Shown here one piece after another: positions 24,977 to 33,897 of a DNA stretch of 64,000 nt. The stretch comes from Pseudobutyrivibrio ruminis DSM 9787 (GTDB lineage: Bacteria; Bacillota; Clostridia; Lachnospirales; Lachnospiraceae), in contig NZ_OBMR01000002.1 in assembly GCF_900218035.1 (NCBI RefSeq), positions 62,001 through 126,000 on the forward strand, read 5' to 3'. Each line of letters starts with the position of its first letter. Within the stretch, counting starts at the first letter, position 1. A program made the translations under genes and the position numbers. Under the pieces are notes generated by a model. That model was not told where the DNA came from and did not search any database. It worked only from the letters and a program-made list of their open reading frames with translations.

Positions 24977-25189
24977 TTAATCTGCATGATTATTTGAATT
25001 TATTTCATAATCTTCTTTCTTTGAATTTTTGATTCGGCGGACTAGCTCAAATACATTTCTTGAACCAATGACAATCCAGCATATAGTGCAGATTGTATTA
25101 TTTTCAAAATAATACCTTGCAGCGACAAAAAATGATAAACAAATTAATACAAAGCAACCTACTATCTTTAATAGTTCTTTCTTTTTCAT
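24977..25189 (-). CDS. Small membrane protein, unknown
   Basis: A 70-residue protein starting MKKKELLKIV with two hydrophobic segments (about residues 7-24 and 32-46) and a charged tail ending NNHAD. I choose ATG 25189, preceded by GGAG ten bases upstream, over an upstream ATG that would add 27 residues without a good ribosome-binding site. I recognise no family. Confidence 0.55.
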   Translation of the reverse strand: MKKKELLKIVGCFVLICLSFFVAARYYFENNTICTICWIVIGSRNVFELVRRIKNSKKEDYEINSNNHAD

Positions 25190-25296
25190 CCTATTATCTC
25201 CATATATAACTTTAATTAGCAATAAGCCATACATTTGCCCTAAGCTACTAAAATCTCCATATGTATGCAATGGCTGCAGTGATATGGTCCTTTTTA

Positions 25297-25455
25297 TTAT
25301 GAATGCATCCTATCGTAGCGTACTTTTAACAATGCTTTCCCTTTTACATCATCAAGTAACTCCAATATAACTTCTTCCTCATTATCAAACTTTGATTCGA
25401 ATCTTCCGCCATGCTCATAGTTTTCATATTCAATCCAACATTTTTGATGTTTCAT
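25297..25455 (-). CDS. Small acidic protein, 52 residues, hypothetical
   Basis: An open frame from ATG 25455 to a stop at 25297 encodes 52 residues: a compact N terminus (MKHQKCWIEYENYEHGGRFE), an acidic helix-like stretch with EEEVILELLDD, and a basic C terminus (VRYDRMHS). The ribosome-binding site is weak (GGAA). The balanced amino-acid composition and the tight fit in an otherwise empty gap support a real gene, but there is no recognised family. Confidence 0.45.
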   Translation of the reverse strand: MKHQKCWIEYENYEHGGRFESKFDNEEEVILELLDDVKGKALLKVRYDRMHS

Positions 25456-25484
25456 GCTACTGCAATTCCGTTAAATTTCTATTT

Positions 25485-25739
25485 TTATGATTCAATTTCT
25501 ATATTAAATACTACAGTCTCTCCGCAATCAATACACTGATAAGGTCCATTTTTTAAATTTCCCCCTCTTCTAAATGCATAAATGAAAGGATATATTGCCT
25601 GCATTGCAACCATGCAAACCTTATCGCTGTTATCTTTATCAAGGTCACTACCTATAAAGCGAATAACATCTCCTACTTTGTACTTTGGGCAATGACTTTC
25701 TACCACTGTAACCTTTACCTTATTATCTGTATAATTCAC
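25485..25739 (-). CDS. TIGR04076-like small protein
   Basis: An 84-residue protein with VKVTVVESHCPKYKVGDVI, a central AMQAIYPFIYAFRRGG and C-terminal CIDCGETVVFNIE. This pattern (an early CPxYxxGD, then LYPYIYALR, then a Cys-rich turn before a final strand) matches the conserved family TIGR04076 of unknown function, often a metal-associated small protein. The start is GTG 25739 with AAGGAGG six bases upstream, overlapping the end of the preceding gene. Confidence 0.75.
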   Translation of the reverse strand: MNYTDNKVKVTVVESHCPKYKVGDVIRFIGSDLDKDNSDKVCMVAMQAIYPFIYAFRRGGNLKNGPYQCIDCGETVVFNIEIES

Positions 25740-25740
25740 T

Positions 25741-26133
25741 TCAAGCCTCCTTAAAATCTTTATATCTAAAATATTTTATTAGCAACGAAATATCTATTGT
25801 CCATAGAGATAAAATAAAAATAATAATATCCAAAATGAGAAATAATATGCCTTTGCTATCATTCAAGTATTTATAATACCCAAGAGTTAGAAAAACCATA
25901 ATTGGTATAAATGGAATCAAAAATAAAAGATTTAAAGGGTTCCAGAATATTTCAGCTGGATTGTAATCACTATATACTACTATTGTTTTTCCATATTTAT
26001 TACATATATATTTTTCAGATCCTTTGTATTTTTTCTTTCTAGGACCTTTTTTTTGAGGCATTTTTTTCCAGTTAGCCCCTTCTTTAGCCATTGAGATTAT
26101 TTTGTCTGCTTGATTTAATCCTTGAATTGACAC
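25741..26133 (-). CDS. Membrane protein, unknown
   Basis: A 130-residue protein with a basic N-terminal half (KKMPQKKGPRKKKYKG) and two membrane helices (about 70-87 and 94-118). The start is GTG 26133, six bases after GGAG, within the 3' end of the preceding gene (50-base overlap). Its end abuts the TIGR04076-like gene. No family is recognised. The gene is unusually A/T-rich. Confidence 0.6.
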   Translation of the reverse strand: MSIQGLNQADKIISMAKEGANWKKMPQKKGPRKKKYKGSEKYICNKYGKTIVVYSDYNPAEIFWNPLNLLFLIPFIPIMVFLTLGYYKYLNDSKGILFLILDIIIFILSLWTIDISLLIKYFRYKDFKEA

Positions 26134-26461
26134 TTTTTTCTCCTTGTTGAACGATAGTCAAATTTTCTTTTTCGTCAAGACAATGAGACCTATAAGTAAA
26201 AAAAACAAGTCCCAAAATGATGTACAGCCCAGGGAAAATAAGCTGCGCAAGTGCTATGCCCCCAACATCAGTAGAAAACTGGGCCCTGTAATTTATAAAC
26301 TTTAGCTCCACCCATGCATAAAAGACAGTCACTGCAACCGTGCAAAGAGAGTAGATCCATCTCTTACGCAAAAGGACCATCATAATAATGCAAAAAGCAG
26401 GAATCAGTACATATCCCCACCCTTCAATCCGTATGATAATATCTGTAAATACATCTGTCAT
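26084..26461 (-). CDS. Membrane protein, unknown
   Basis: A 125-residue protein with three probable membrane helices (about residues 14-32, 38-55 and 68-88) and a charged cytoplasmic tail. I place the start at the second ATG (26461) because a GGGGG ribosome-binding site is six bases upstream of it and too close to the first. It overlaps the next gene by 50 bases, which suggests co-translation. No family is recognised. Confidence 0.6.
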   Translation of the reverse strand: MTDVFTDIIIRIEGWGYVLIPAFCIIMMVLLRKRWIYSLCTVAVTVFYAWVELKFINYRAQFSTDVGGIALAQLIFPGLYIILGLVFFTYRSHCLDEKENLTIVQQGEKSVNSRIKSSRQNNLNG

Positions 26462-26489
26462 AAACATCCCCCATCCAAAAATCTCTATA

Positions 26490-26618
26490 CTAAAATGCTT
26501 CAGTCCAACTATCTAAGTAGTGTTCACCAGTTTCATCCATATGATGATATTCTACTATTCCATGATTGTCACTGGTATATGGATCATAGCCACCTTTTCC
26601 AAAATTTCCGCTAATCAT
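26490..26618 (-). CDS. Possible 42-residue peptide or detached C-terminal fragment
   Basis: An ATG overlapping the stop region of the lipoprotein gene upstream opens a 42-residue frame (MISGNFGKGGYDPYTS... ending DSWTEAF). It has a sensible soluble composition. It may be a translationally coupled small gene, or the true C-terminal end of the 26611-27210 protein separated by a frameshift. There is no independent support beyond the frame and the coupling. Confidence 0.3.
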   Translation of the reverse strand: MISGNFGKGGYDPYTSDNHGIVEYHHMDETGEHYLDSWTEAF

Positions 26619-27210
26619 CCTTTTTTAACCAATCCATTGATGCTAGATATTCGTAGAAATTATCATATTCAGGAAATTCCCAGTATCCTTCCACGTAACT
26701 TATCAATTGTGAGTCAGCATCATAGTCATTGTTTTGGCATTTACCATAAATATTTAAACTCTGAATATTTGTACCAGCCCAATAATCTCCAGTTTCAACA
26801 TCAAAGACTAGCGTTTTGTAGTCATTGTTAATATTTGGCAAACAAGGATCTTCTGCATCCATAACAATGAAATGATAGTGTTCTACTCTATTTTCCATCA
26901 ACTCATCAAGAGTATAATTTACCTGCTCTATTTCATAATATTCACTATATCCTAAAATATTTTCATAAGAGCGAAAAACAGCTTCATAATAATCGTTTCT
27001 TTTGTAGCAATCATTTAATGTATATTTCATCTTGTGAGTGGACGAATAAGGAATTATTTGAGAAGAATCATTTCCGTCGCTATTTCCATAAAAAGAGCAA
27101 CTATTAATGATTGGAATACTATCTGAAAAATCTTCCTTTTTTTCATCACATGCAGTGAACAATGAAACGGATAACATGGTTACAAGTAATATCTTTAATT
27201 GTTGCTTCAT
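26611..27210 (-). CDS. Lipoprotein of unknown function
   Basis: A 199-residue protein with a lipoprotein signal peptide (MKQQLKILLVTMLSVSLFTAC, lipobox LFTAC) and a mature domain rich in Asp, Tyr and Asn with TLVFDVETGDYWAG. A GAGGAC site precedes ATG 27210. It should be anchored on the outer face of the membrane after LspA processing. I recognise no family. The C terminus may be frameshifted, since an adjacent overlapping frame continues for 42 residues. Confidence 0.6.
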   Translation of the reverse strand: MKQQLKILLVTMLSVSLFTACDEKKEDFSDSIPIINSCSFYGNSDGNDSSQIIPYSSTHKMKYTLNDCYKRNDYYEAVFRSYENILGYSEYYEIEQVNYTLDELMENRVEHYHFIVMDAEDPCLPNINNDYKTLVFDVETGDYWAGTNIQSLNIYGKCQNNDYDADSQLISYVEGYWEFPEYDNFYEYLASMDWLKKDD

Positions 27211-27243
27211 TATTTATTGTCCTCATATATAAAAGATAGTTGT

Positions 27244-27807
27244 TTAACTCCCAGATTCTATCTTTTTCATAGTGTCTTCTAAAATTACCTCTCGCAATTC
27301 TGTAAGCCAAGAGGAAAACGCTACTGTATCGAATGCGTAGGTCTTGTTGAGTTCAAACTCATTTTCAGACCAAGTATCAAGTGGTGATTCATTATGCTGA
27401 ATCAAGGCTTCTAGTTTATCTAGTGATTTATAAAGCTTAGCTTCCTTAGTTTCTTGTGCATCCATTTCTTTATAAAGTGCCGCTATGTCTTCAGATAATT
27501 CTGCAGGAAGCGTTTTTACCCACTGATTTAATAATGAATCTTCAATTTCTCTATCAGAGTCAGTCTTTACAAAAGTTGGGATATCGCCTGTAAAGCACTC
27601 GCCAAGATCATGTATAAGGCACATATCAATTACCTTATTTATATCTATATCTTTAAATTCGTGTCTTAACAAAAAAGCCATAAGCGAAATGCGCCAACTA
27701 TGTTCAGCTACGCTTTCTGTCCTGCGCTTTGTTGTTGTGCAATGTCTTGGGGTATCTTTTAGCCTTTCCGCAACATGCAATATTTCCAAATACTCTCTAG
27801 CATCCAT
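27244..27807 (-). CDS. HD-domain hydrolase, YfbR-like (probable 5'-nucleotidase)
   Basis: A 187-residue HD-superfamily metal-dependent phosphohydrolase. The ligands are visible as ESVAEHSWR (His), CLIHDLGE (the HD pair) and SLDKLEALIQH (distal Asp). Family members of this size act on deoxynucleoside 5'-monophosphates (YfbR-like), but the substrate is inferred only from similarity. A strong GGGAGG site precedes the ATG. Its upstream region shares a spaced motif with the 34923-35387 gene. Confidence 0.8.
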   Translation of the reverse strand: MDAREYLEILHVAERLKDTPRHCTTTKRRTESVAEHSWRISLMAFLLRHEFKDIDINKVIDMCLIHDLGECFTGDIPTFVKTDSDREIEDSLLNQWVKTLPAELSEDIAALYKEMDAQETKEAKLYKSLDKLEALIQHNESPLDTWSENEFELNKTYAFDTVAFSSWLTELREVILEDTMKKIESGS

Positions 27808-27837
27808 AGTTATCCTCCCATTCGTTGTGCCTGTCCT

Positions 27838-27853
27838 ACAAATTTCGATTTGT
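27838..27853. repeat. Copy of the recurring boundary motif (ACAAA-N6-TTTGT)
   Basis: ACAAATTTCGATTTGT is a fourth member of the motif set, just upstream of the HD-domain gene. On the - strand it is inside a short frame containing KFVGQAQRMGG. Confidence 0.35.
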
Positions 27854-27859
27854 TAATGC

Positions 27860-27910
27860 CTTTATTTTAGTTGATTAGAAAGCTAAATAAAAGTTTTAAT
27901 TACCATATTT
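27860..27910 (-). promoter_or_regulatory. Shared upstream module, copy 1 (HD-domain gene)
   Basis: CTTTATTTTAGTTG (27860-27873) and AATTACCATATTT (27898-27910) are separated by 24 bases. The identical pair with identical spacing occurs at 35414-35464. Read on the - strand, the second element supplies TAAAAT as a possible -10. The intervening 24 bases are not conserved. Confidence 0.55.
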
Positions 27911-27963
27911 CTCATTTTTGTTTCATATATACATGTTAAAACAATCTGCATATAGAAAAAACA

Positions 27964-28003
27964 CAGAGGTGGAAATTCACTTTTTAGCGAATTTCCACCT
28001 CTG
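27964..28003 (-). terminator. Terminator after the GH32 gene
   Basis: A 15-bp perfect stem (CAGAGGTGGAAATTC and its complement) with a 10-base loop, followed on the - strand by TGTTTTTTC. It ends the ABC-LacI-GH32 operon. Confidence 0.92.
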
Positions 28004-28049
28004 ATTTATATATGAGAATTATGAAGAGTGAAAATGACTATATTTTTGG

Positions 28050-29522
28050 TTACAGCATCAAATCCCATTTAGTAATATCCATATATGCTTCTGATGTCGC
28101 ATGGAATGTAATATCTGTTGCTTGAATAGGTGTATAAAAAGTATTTGAAAGTACTCGTTCACCTTCATTGAGGAAGATTTCTGAACTGTAACGGTCTAAT
28201 AGAATCCGTAGCTTCAATTTATAAGGGGTTGTTTCAACATCTCTTACATTGAGAATGTCGCAGTCAAATCCACAGTTATTTCTATCAAATCGTAATAATC
28301 CACTGTGGGGAAAATACTGTATTATAGTCTCATTTTCATGGTCTTTTGCAAAGGCAATTGTAACCACATCATTGGTTGTTGCCTCTGGCATTTGTAAGCA
28401 AATATCCATATCAAGAATTCGCCCATTAATACCATCTAATTGCATAGGCTCCTTGAATGTCACACCTTGATAAGATACTCGATTATCACGATACTTTTCT
28501 AATTCCTTAACAGGCTTCTGCAAAAGCCTTCCATCTTTAATAGATAGCTCTCTTGGTATTGACATAGTTCCAAAGAACTTATTGTCATGGGGTTGATTTC
28601 TACTTGATTCCCAAGATTGCATCCAGCCTATAAGTATTCTTCTGCCATCAGGTGTCTCCACCGTTTGAGGAGCATAAAAATCAAGCCCCTGATCAACGCT
28701 TTGAACGCGCTCACGTTCAAATTTGTGTTTCTTTTTATTGTAACTACCTAAAAGACAAATAGAATTATTTCCATTATGAAATTCTAATTTCTGAGCTCGC
28801 ATTTCCTGAGGTGAAACTAACAAAACCTGTGTATCATCCAACGAAAAGAAATCTGGGCATTCCCACATTTTTCCATATTTATTATCACTACGATCCAAGG
28901 TTGTTACATATTCCCATTGCTTCACATCAGGACTTTGAAATAATAAGATGGCTCCACTGCCATCCTCTGTTCTATTTCCCACGACCAAATAATATAATTG
29001 ATCGTCCTTGTCGTACCAGATTCTAGGATCTCTAAAATCCGCTCTGCTACCACCCTCTGGGAGCAACGAACCATCTATAACAGGATTATTTTCAAGCTTT
29101 ATATAGTCAATACCATCTCCCACAGCTAAGCACTGTGTCTGGGTAAATTCTTTTGTTTGAGGATCCTCAACTACGCCTGTGTACATCAATGCATGAGTTC
29201 CGTCAGCTAACTCTACAGCACTACCAGACCAACAACCAAAATCGTCATACTCTTGATCTGGCGCCAATGCGGCTGGCAAATATTCCCATTTAATAAAGTC
29301 TTCTGTGCAAGCATGCCCCCAATGCATTGGTCCCCAGCTAGTATCATATGGATAATACTGATAAAATAAATGGTACTTTCCCTTATAATAGGAGAATCCA
29401 TTAGGATCATTCATCCATCCAACTCTAGGAGTAAGGTGAAAGGCTGCTCTGTCATTTACATTGACTTTAGCCTCTTCCTGTAGTTCATACTCTCGTGCCT
29501 TAATTAATGATTTACTATTCAT
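28050..29522 (-). CDS. GH32 beta-fructofuranosidase / sucrose(-6-phosphate) hydrolase
   Basis: A 490-residue glycoside hydrolase family 32 enzyme. The nucleophile is in WMNDPNG (Asp39), the transition-state stabiliser in FRDPRIW (Asp165) and the acid/base in WECPDF (Glu221). The C-terminal beta-sandwich (from about residue 340) is present. No signal peptide is seen, so it acts in the cytoplasm on sucrose or short fructo-oligosaccharides. Because uptake here is by an ABC system rather than a PTS, unphosphorylated substrates are likely. It is the last gene of the operon, downstream of the LacI regulator. Confidence 0.93.
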   Translation of the reverse strand: MNSKSLIKAREYELQEEAKVNVNDRAAFHLTPRVGWMNDPNGFSYYKGKYHLFYQYYPYDTSWGPMHWGHACTEDFIKWEYLPAALAPDQEYDDFGCWSGSAVELADGTHALMYTGVVEDPQTKEFTQTQCLAVGDGIDYIKLENNPVIDGSLLPEGGSRADFRDPRIWYDKDDQLYYLVVGNRTEDGSGAILLFQSPDVKQWEYVTTLDRSDNKYGKMWECPDFFSLDDTQVLLVSPQEMRAQKLEFHNGNNSICLLGSYNKKKHKFERERVQSVDQGLDFYAPQTVETPDGRRILIGWMQSWESSRNQPHDNKFFGTMSIPRELSIKDGRLLQKPVKELEKYRDNRVSYQGVTFKEPMQLDGINGRILDMDICLQMPEATTNDVVTIAFAKDHENETIIQYFPHSGLLRFDRNNCGFDCDILNVRDVETTPYKLKLRILLDRYSSEIFLNEGERVLSNTFYTPIQATDITFHATSEAYMDITKWDLML

Positions 29523-29563
29523 AAAAACTCCATTATCGTTTTTATAAATTTGCCTAAATCAGA

Positions 29564-30550
29564 TTAGTTAATAGCTGTTGATTGATCACGATGTAAACTA
29601 ACAGATAAATGTACATCACTACTGTCAATAGTTTTACCGTTTATTAAATCCATCATAATATTCACTGATTGCTTGGCCAAATCACCAATAGGCTGACATA
29701 CAGTAGTCAATCCAGGGCTAGCCAATCTACTAATTTTTGTTCCATCGTAACCTACTACTTTTAGCTTTCCTGGAATATCAATTCCCAGCTCATGAGCTCT
29801 TTTCATAGCAGACATCACCGTGAAATCCGTTCCAAATATGCCATCTACATCAGGATATTTTTCGAAGAATTCATATGCATTTCTGTCTGCTGTTGCTTCA
29901 GATAAATCATTCATATCTGTAATAATTTCCTGATAACCAAGTCCGTGTTCACGTATTATTTTTTCGAATACGTCGTGTCTTAATGACGCTGGTGAATCCA
30001 CGTTTGAGGAGCCACGAAACTGTAGTACATTTTTACAGCCAGCCTGTATTAATTCCATCGCCGCAAGGCGTCCACCTTCCTTATGATCTACTGACACGCA
30101 TGGTATACCGCGACCAAATGTATGATCTAAAGCAACAATAGGACGATTGATATTAAAATATTCTTCATTAGTAACAGAGTGAGTACCGCAGATTATACCA
30201 TCAACCATATTGCGTTTTAACATATCAAAGTACTGTAGCTCATAGCTTTCCTCTGACCATGTATTGCAAATCATAGCTTTATAATTATGTGCGAGCAGCT
30301 CTACTACCAGTTTATCAACGAATTCTGCAAAAAAAGGATGAGAAATCTGAGGGATGATAACTGCAACTATACCTGTTCTTTTATAATATAAATTTCTAGC
30401 AATCTCATTTGGGGTGTAATTAAGTTCACGGATAGCCTCCATAACCTTTTGCTTTGTTTCCTCTTTTACATACCCATTTTCACTAAGTACACGAGATACA
30501 GTTGCTACACCTACTCCAGCTTTTTGCGCAACATCTCTAATTGTCGCCAT
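29564..30550 (-). CDS. LacI-family transcriptional regulator
   Basis: A 328-residue LacI/GalR protein. The N-terminal helix-turn-helix and hinge helix (IRDVAQKAGVGVATVSRVLSENGYV... LNYTPNEIARNL) are followed by a periplasmic-binding-protein-like sugar domain (from about residue 60, GIVAVIIPQISHPFFAEF). Its gene lies between the permease genes and GH32. The two 20-bp palindromes upstream of the binding-protein gene are its likely operators. The effector is probably sucrose, fructose or a phosphorylated derivative (inference). Confidence 0.93.
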   Translation of the reverse strand: MATIRDVAQKAGVGVATVSRVLSENGYVKEETKQKVMEAIRELNYTPNEIARNLYYKRTGIVAVIIPQISHPFFAEFVDKLVVELLAHNYKAMICNTWSEESYELQYFDMLKRNMVDGIICGTHSVTNEEYFNINRPIVALDHTFGRGIPCVSVDHKEGGRLAAMELIQAGCKNVLQFRGSSNVDSPASLRHDVFEKIIREHGLGYQEIITDMNDLSEATADRNAYEFFEKYPDVDGIFGTDFTVMSAMKRAHELGIDIPGKLKVVGYDGTKISRLASPGLTTVCQPIGDLAKQSVNIMMDLINGKTIDSSDVHLSVSLHRDQSTAIN

Positions 30551-30644
30551 AATTTCTTACCCTTTCATGTGGATATTTTAGTTTAAGATATCTGTTTTTG
30601 GGCAAATTTTCAAGTTAATTTATTGCTTTTATTATATTTATTTT

Positions 30645-31490
30645 TTATCCTTTTATACCCGAAGATGCTATACCTTCAACGTAGTATTTCTGCATAAATA
30701 TGAACATAACTATCATAGGAATTGCAGATAATACCAGTGATGCCATGATAGCACTATAATGTACAGGCTGTGTTCCAAAAAATGACTGAACTGCAAGCTG
30801 TATAGTGCGATTTTCCTTACCTGTCATTATCAAGAATGGCCACATGAAATCATTCCAATGAGCAACAAAATCCAAAATAAATACTGTAGCATATACCGTT
30901 TTTGATATAGGCATTACAATGCTAAAGAAAGTTCTGATTGGTGAACTACCGTCAATTGAAGCTGCTTCCAATAAATCATCAGGAATATCCTTGAAAAAGT
31001 TGTAAAACATATATATTGAAAAGCATTTTGCAATTGATGGAACTACCAATGCTGGCAGTGAATTTACCCAACCTAGCTGTGACATTTCAATGTACATTGG
31101 AAGCAAAATTGCCTCCATTGGCATTACCATTAATGCAACTACAAAGCTAAGAATTAGCTTTCTTCCTTTGAAACGAAATTTTGCCAATGCATATCCGCAT
31201 ATTGAATTGATTAATAAATCAAATACTAAAATAAGCAAAATATATGTGATAGTGTTCTCAAACACGTTCATCAAATCAACTCGTCTGAAAACCTCAATAA
31301 AGTTATCAAAGCTTGCATCTTCAGGAACAAAAGTCTGTATTGAATTCATGTTAGCAAATATTTTTGCTTCTGGTTTTAACGATGCTGAAATCATCCAAAT
31401 CAAAGGAGAAACAAAGATAATTCCAATTATTGTATTACCAGCATAGAATAGAATTTTCTGAAGTGCTTTCTGTGCTTTTAAAGATTTCAT
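30645..31490 (-). CDS. ABC sugar transporter permease, MalG/MsmG type
   Basis: A 281-residue carbohydrate ABC permease with six membrane helices and the EAA loop ...EAASIDGSSPIRTFFSIVMPISK that contacts the ATPase. An AGGAG site precedes the ATG. It pairs with the MalF-type permease immediately upstream. No ATPase gene is in the operon, so it probably shares an MsmK/UgpC-type ATPase encoded elsewhere. Confidence 0.92.
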   Translation of the reverse strand: MKSLKAQKALQKILFYAGNTIIGIIFVSPLIWMISASLKPEAKIFANMNSIQTFVPEDASFDNFIEVFRRVDLMNVFENTITYILLILVFDLLINSICGYALAKFRFKGRKLILSFVVALMVMPMEAILLPMYIEMSQLGWVNSLPALVVPSIAKCFSIYMFYNFFKDIPDDLLEAASIDGSSPIRTFFSIVMPISKTVYATVFILDFVAHWNDFMWPFLIMTGKENRTIQLAVQSFFGTQPVHYSAIMASLVLSAIPMIVMFIFMQKYYVEGIASSGIKG

Positions 31491-31502
31491 AAGCTACTCC
31501 TT

Positions 31503-32399
31503 TCATTCTTCTGATGTTATTTTTTGCATAATTAACGACATTGCCACAACAATCACAAAGAATACAGCTGCAACTGAACAGGCATATCCAAAATTTCCTT
31601 TTTGAAATCCCTGGGTGTAGATGTAATACACCATGGTTTTTGTGGAATTTCTTGGACCGCCCTGTGTCATTACATATGGCTGTGTGAATAGCTTCATCGC
31701 CTGAATCATAGTAATCATAATGACATACTTAATTGTTCCTTTAAGATTTGGTATTGTGACAAACCAAAACTGTTGCCAAGGTGTTGCACCATCAACTGAG
31801 GCAGCTTCGTATTGATCTCTTGGAATGCCCTGCAATCCTGCAAGAAAAATCATCATCTGGTAGCCTGCTCCTTGCCATGCAGACATAAAGATGATTGAAT
31901 TCATCGCTGTTCTCTCATTGGTCAAAAAGTTAATTGGTTCAAGACCAAGATTTACTAATAACGCATTAATTAATCCAGTATTAGGATTAGAGTTGTATAA
32001 AACAGTCCAAAGAACAGCAATTACAACCATAGATGTCAACTGTGGACTGAAATACATAGTTCTAAATATTGCTACACCTTTAAATTTTTTAGATACTAGC
32101 ATTGCCAATATCAATGCTAATGCACATTGGACTGGCACAACTACAATAGTGAAATAAAAAGTATTTTTTAATGAAATCCAGAAGTCAGAATCAGTAATCA
32201 ATTTGTGATAGTTTTCAAAACCAATGAATGTTATATCGTTTGGTCTCATAACTTGATACTGGAATACTGAATAGTACACTGTATATATAATCGGTACAAC
32301 TAAAAACGCTATCAGTAATGCTACTGCAGGCAATGAAAAAACATATCCAGCAATTCGTTCATCCCGTTTTCTTCCAGACATTTGCTCTGTTTTTGCCAT
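31503..32399 (-). CDS. ABC sugar transporter permease, MalF/MsmF type
   Basis: A 298-residue permease with six membrane helices and the EAA loop YEAASVDGATPWQQFWFVTIPNLK. It lies between the binding-protein gene and the second permease, 12 bases from the latter. The AGGAG site is good. A hairpin at 32457-32486 separates it from the binding-protein gene and may lower its expression relative to the binding protein. Confidence 0.93.
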   Translation of the reverse strand: MAKTEQMSGRKRDERIAGYVFSLPAVALLIAFLVVPIIYTVYYSVFQYQVMRPNDITFIGFENYHKLITDSDFWISLKNTFYFTIVVVPVQCALALILAMLVSKKFKGVAIFRTMYFSPQLTSMVVIAVLWTVLYNSNPNTGLINALLVNLGLEPINFLTNERTAMNSIIFMSAWQGAGYQMMIFLAGLQGIPRDQYEAASVDGATPWQQFWFVTIPNLKGTIKYVIMITMIQAMKLFTQPYVMTQGGPRNSTKTMVYYIYTQGFQKGNFGYACSVAAVFFVIVVAMSLIMQKITSEE

Positions 32400-32456
32400 C
32401 GGTATTGCTCCTATTTTTAGAATTCCTTTACTGTTAAGCCACTAACTATGCTATAT

Positions 32457-32486
32457 AAAAGTCGCACCATAATTGATGCGACTTTT
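32457..32486 (-). promoter_or_regulatory. Intercistronic hairpin between binding-protein and permease genes
   Basis: A 10-bp perfect stem (AAAAGTCGCA/TGCGACTTTT) with a 10-base loop. It could act as a partial terminator or mRNA stabiliser that gives excess binding protein, a common arrangement in ABC sugar operons. Confidence 0.65.
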
Positions 32487-32512
32487 AATATAGTATCATC
32501 AAGCCTTACTAA

Positions 32513-33871
32513 TTAATTTGCGTAGTAAGTGTTATAATCTTCAGCAAAACTGTCTGCTACAGAATCTAACTGTTCTTTAATGTATGATTCATCAACAGCT
32601 TTTGTCGAAGCAGCCTCTGAGAAGATATTTGACATTGCTTCTGCATAATCTGTTGAGAAAGTTGCATATGATGGAGTTCTTGGACGAGGAGCAGCTGAAT
32701 TCTGAAGCTGTTCTACGAATAAAGCTCTTGGTCCTTCTGCATAAGAAGCCATACATTCCTCATCATAAGCTGATGCTCTAGTTGCAGGCTTAGCAATTGC
32801 ATCTGCATATGAAGCAACATTTTCTGTATTCATTAACCATTTAAGGAACTCACCTGTAGCCTCTACATTCTCGCAATCCTTTGAAATAGCTGCTGACCAG
32901 TCTCCACATGGAGAAACAGCCTTATGAGTATCATCAGCAACTGGATAATATGTTACGCCCCAATCGAAAGTTGCATTAGCCTCAAGTGTAGCTACATCCC
33001 ATGAACCACCTAACTCAGTAGCGCATGCGCCATTTAAGAATTCATCTGTAATAGGATCTACATTTGCATAACCCTTTGCAATTAGGTCTGCAAGAAATGC
33101 AGTTGTCTTTACAGATTCGTCACTATTTACATAGCCATCTGCTGTAGTTCCATCATCTGAAATATAGTCCTTACCTTCTGAAATATACATTGGCTCAAGA
33201 GCATAAGGAATACCCTCGCCGTGGTCCATAATAATATGTGTTCCTACATAACTATCTGTTGTACATTTCTCAGCAATTTCTGCCATTTCTGACCATGTTA
33301 TTGGATTATCAATTGTTCTTGAATCCAAGTCATCAGTATCAACACCACATTCCTTTAACAAATCCTTGTTGTAGTAGAATGCTACACCAGACTGTGTTGC
33401 TGATATTGCATATAATTCACCATCATATGTACATTGAGCCTGTGTTGCAGGATCAAAATCATCAATACTATCACTAAAATAATCGGTGATTGGAACAATA
33501 AGTCCATTAGCTGCATAGTATGAAACCTGTGGTCCGTCTACAAAGAATATTGAAGGAAGGCTATTTGATGTTACAGCTGTTGCGATTTTATTATCATATG
33601 CATATGAATCTGAACGATCAATTGCCTCACGAGCTGCCTTCATGTCTGGATGAGCTGTGTTCCATTCGTCAATCTTTTCTGCCCACCAATTCTCAATAGA
33701 TTCTTTATCACTTGGTGACCAAATAGTAATTACGGCATCGTCCATATCACCTTGTGTTGCGCCTTCAGTACCTGTGCTGGCATCTCCACTTGTAGATTGT
33801 GAAGATCCGCACGCCATAAGAGATGAAGCCATCATAATGGCAAGACCTGAGCAAAGAATTTTTCTTTTCAT
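32513..33871 (-). CDS. ABC sugar-binding lipoprotein
   Basis: A 452-residue extracellular solute-binding protein (family 1). The start is ATG 33871 with GGAGGAG upstream. The signal peptide ends LMACGSS, a lipobox, followed by a Ser/Thr/Gly-rich linker and the binding domain starting AVITIWSPSDKES. As first gene of the operon it defines ligand specificity for the MalF/MalG-type permeases. With GH32 in the operon the ligand is probably sucrose or fructo-oligosaccharide (inference from context). Confidence 0.92.
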   Translation of the reverse strand: MKRKILCSGLAIMMASSLMACGSSQSTSGDASTGTEGATQGDMDDAVITIWSPSDKESIENWWAEKIDEWNTAHPDMKAAREAIDRSDSYAYDNKIATAVTSNSLPSIFFVDGPQVSYYAANGLIVPITDYFSDSIDDFDPATQAQCTYDGELYAISATQSGVAFYYNKDLLKECGVDTDDLDSRTIDNPITWSEMAEIAEKCTTDSYVGTHIIMDHGEGIPYALEPMYISEGKDYISDDGTTADGYVNSDESVKTTAFLADLIAKGYANVDPITDEFLNGACATELGGSWDVATLEANATFDWGVTYYPVADDTHKAVSPCGDWSAAISKDCENVEATGEFLKWLMNTENVASYADAIAKPATRASAYDEECMASYAEGPRALFVEQLQNSAAPRPRTPSYATFSTDYAEAMSNIFSEAASTKAVDESYIKEQLDSVADSFAEDYNTYYAN

Positions 33872-33897
33872 TTTTTCTCCTCCTAGTGTAAAAACAT

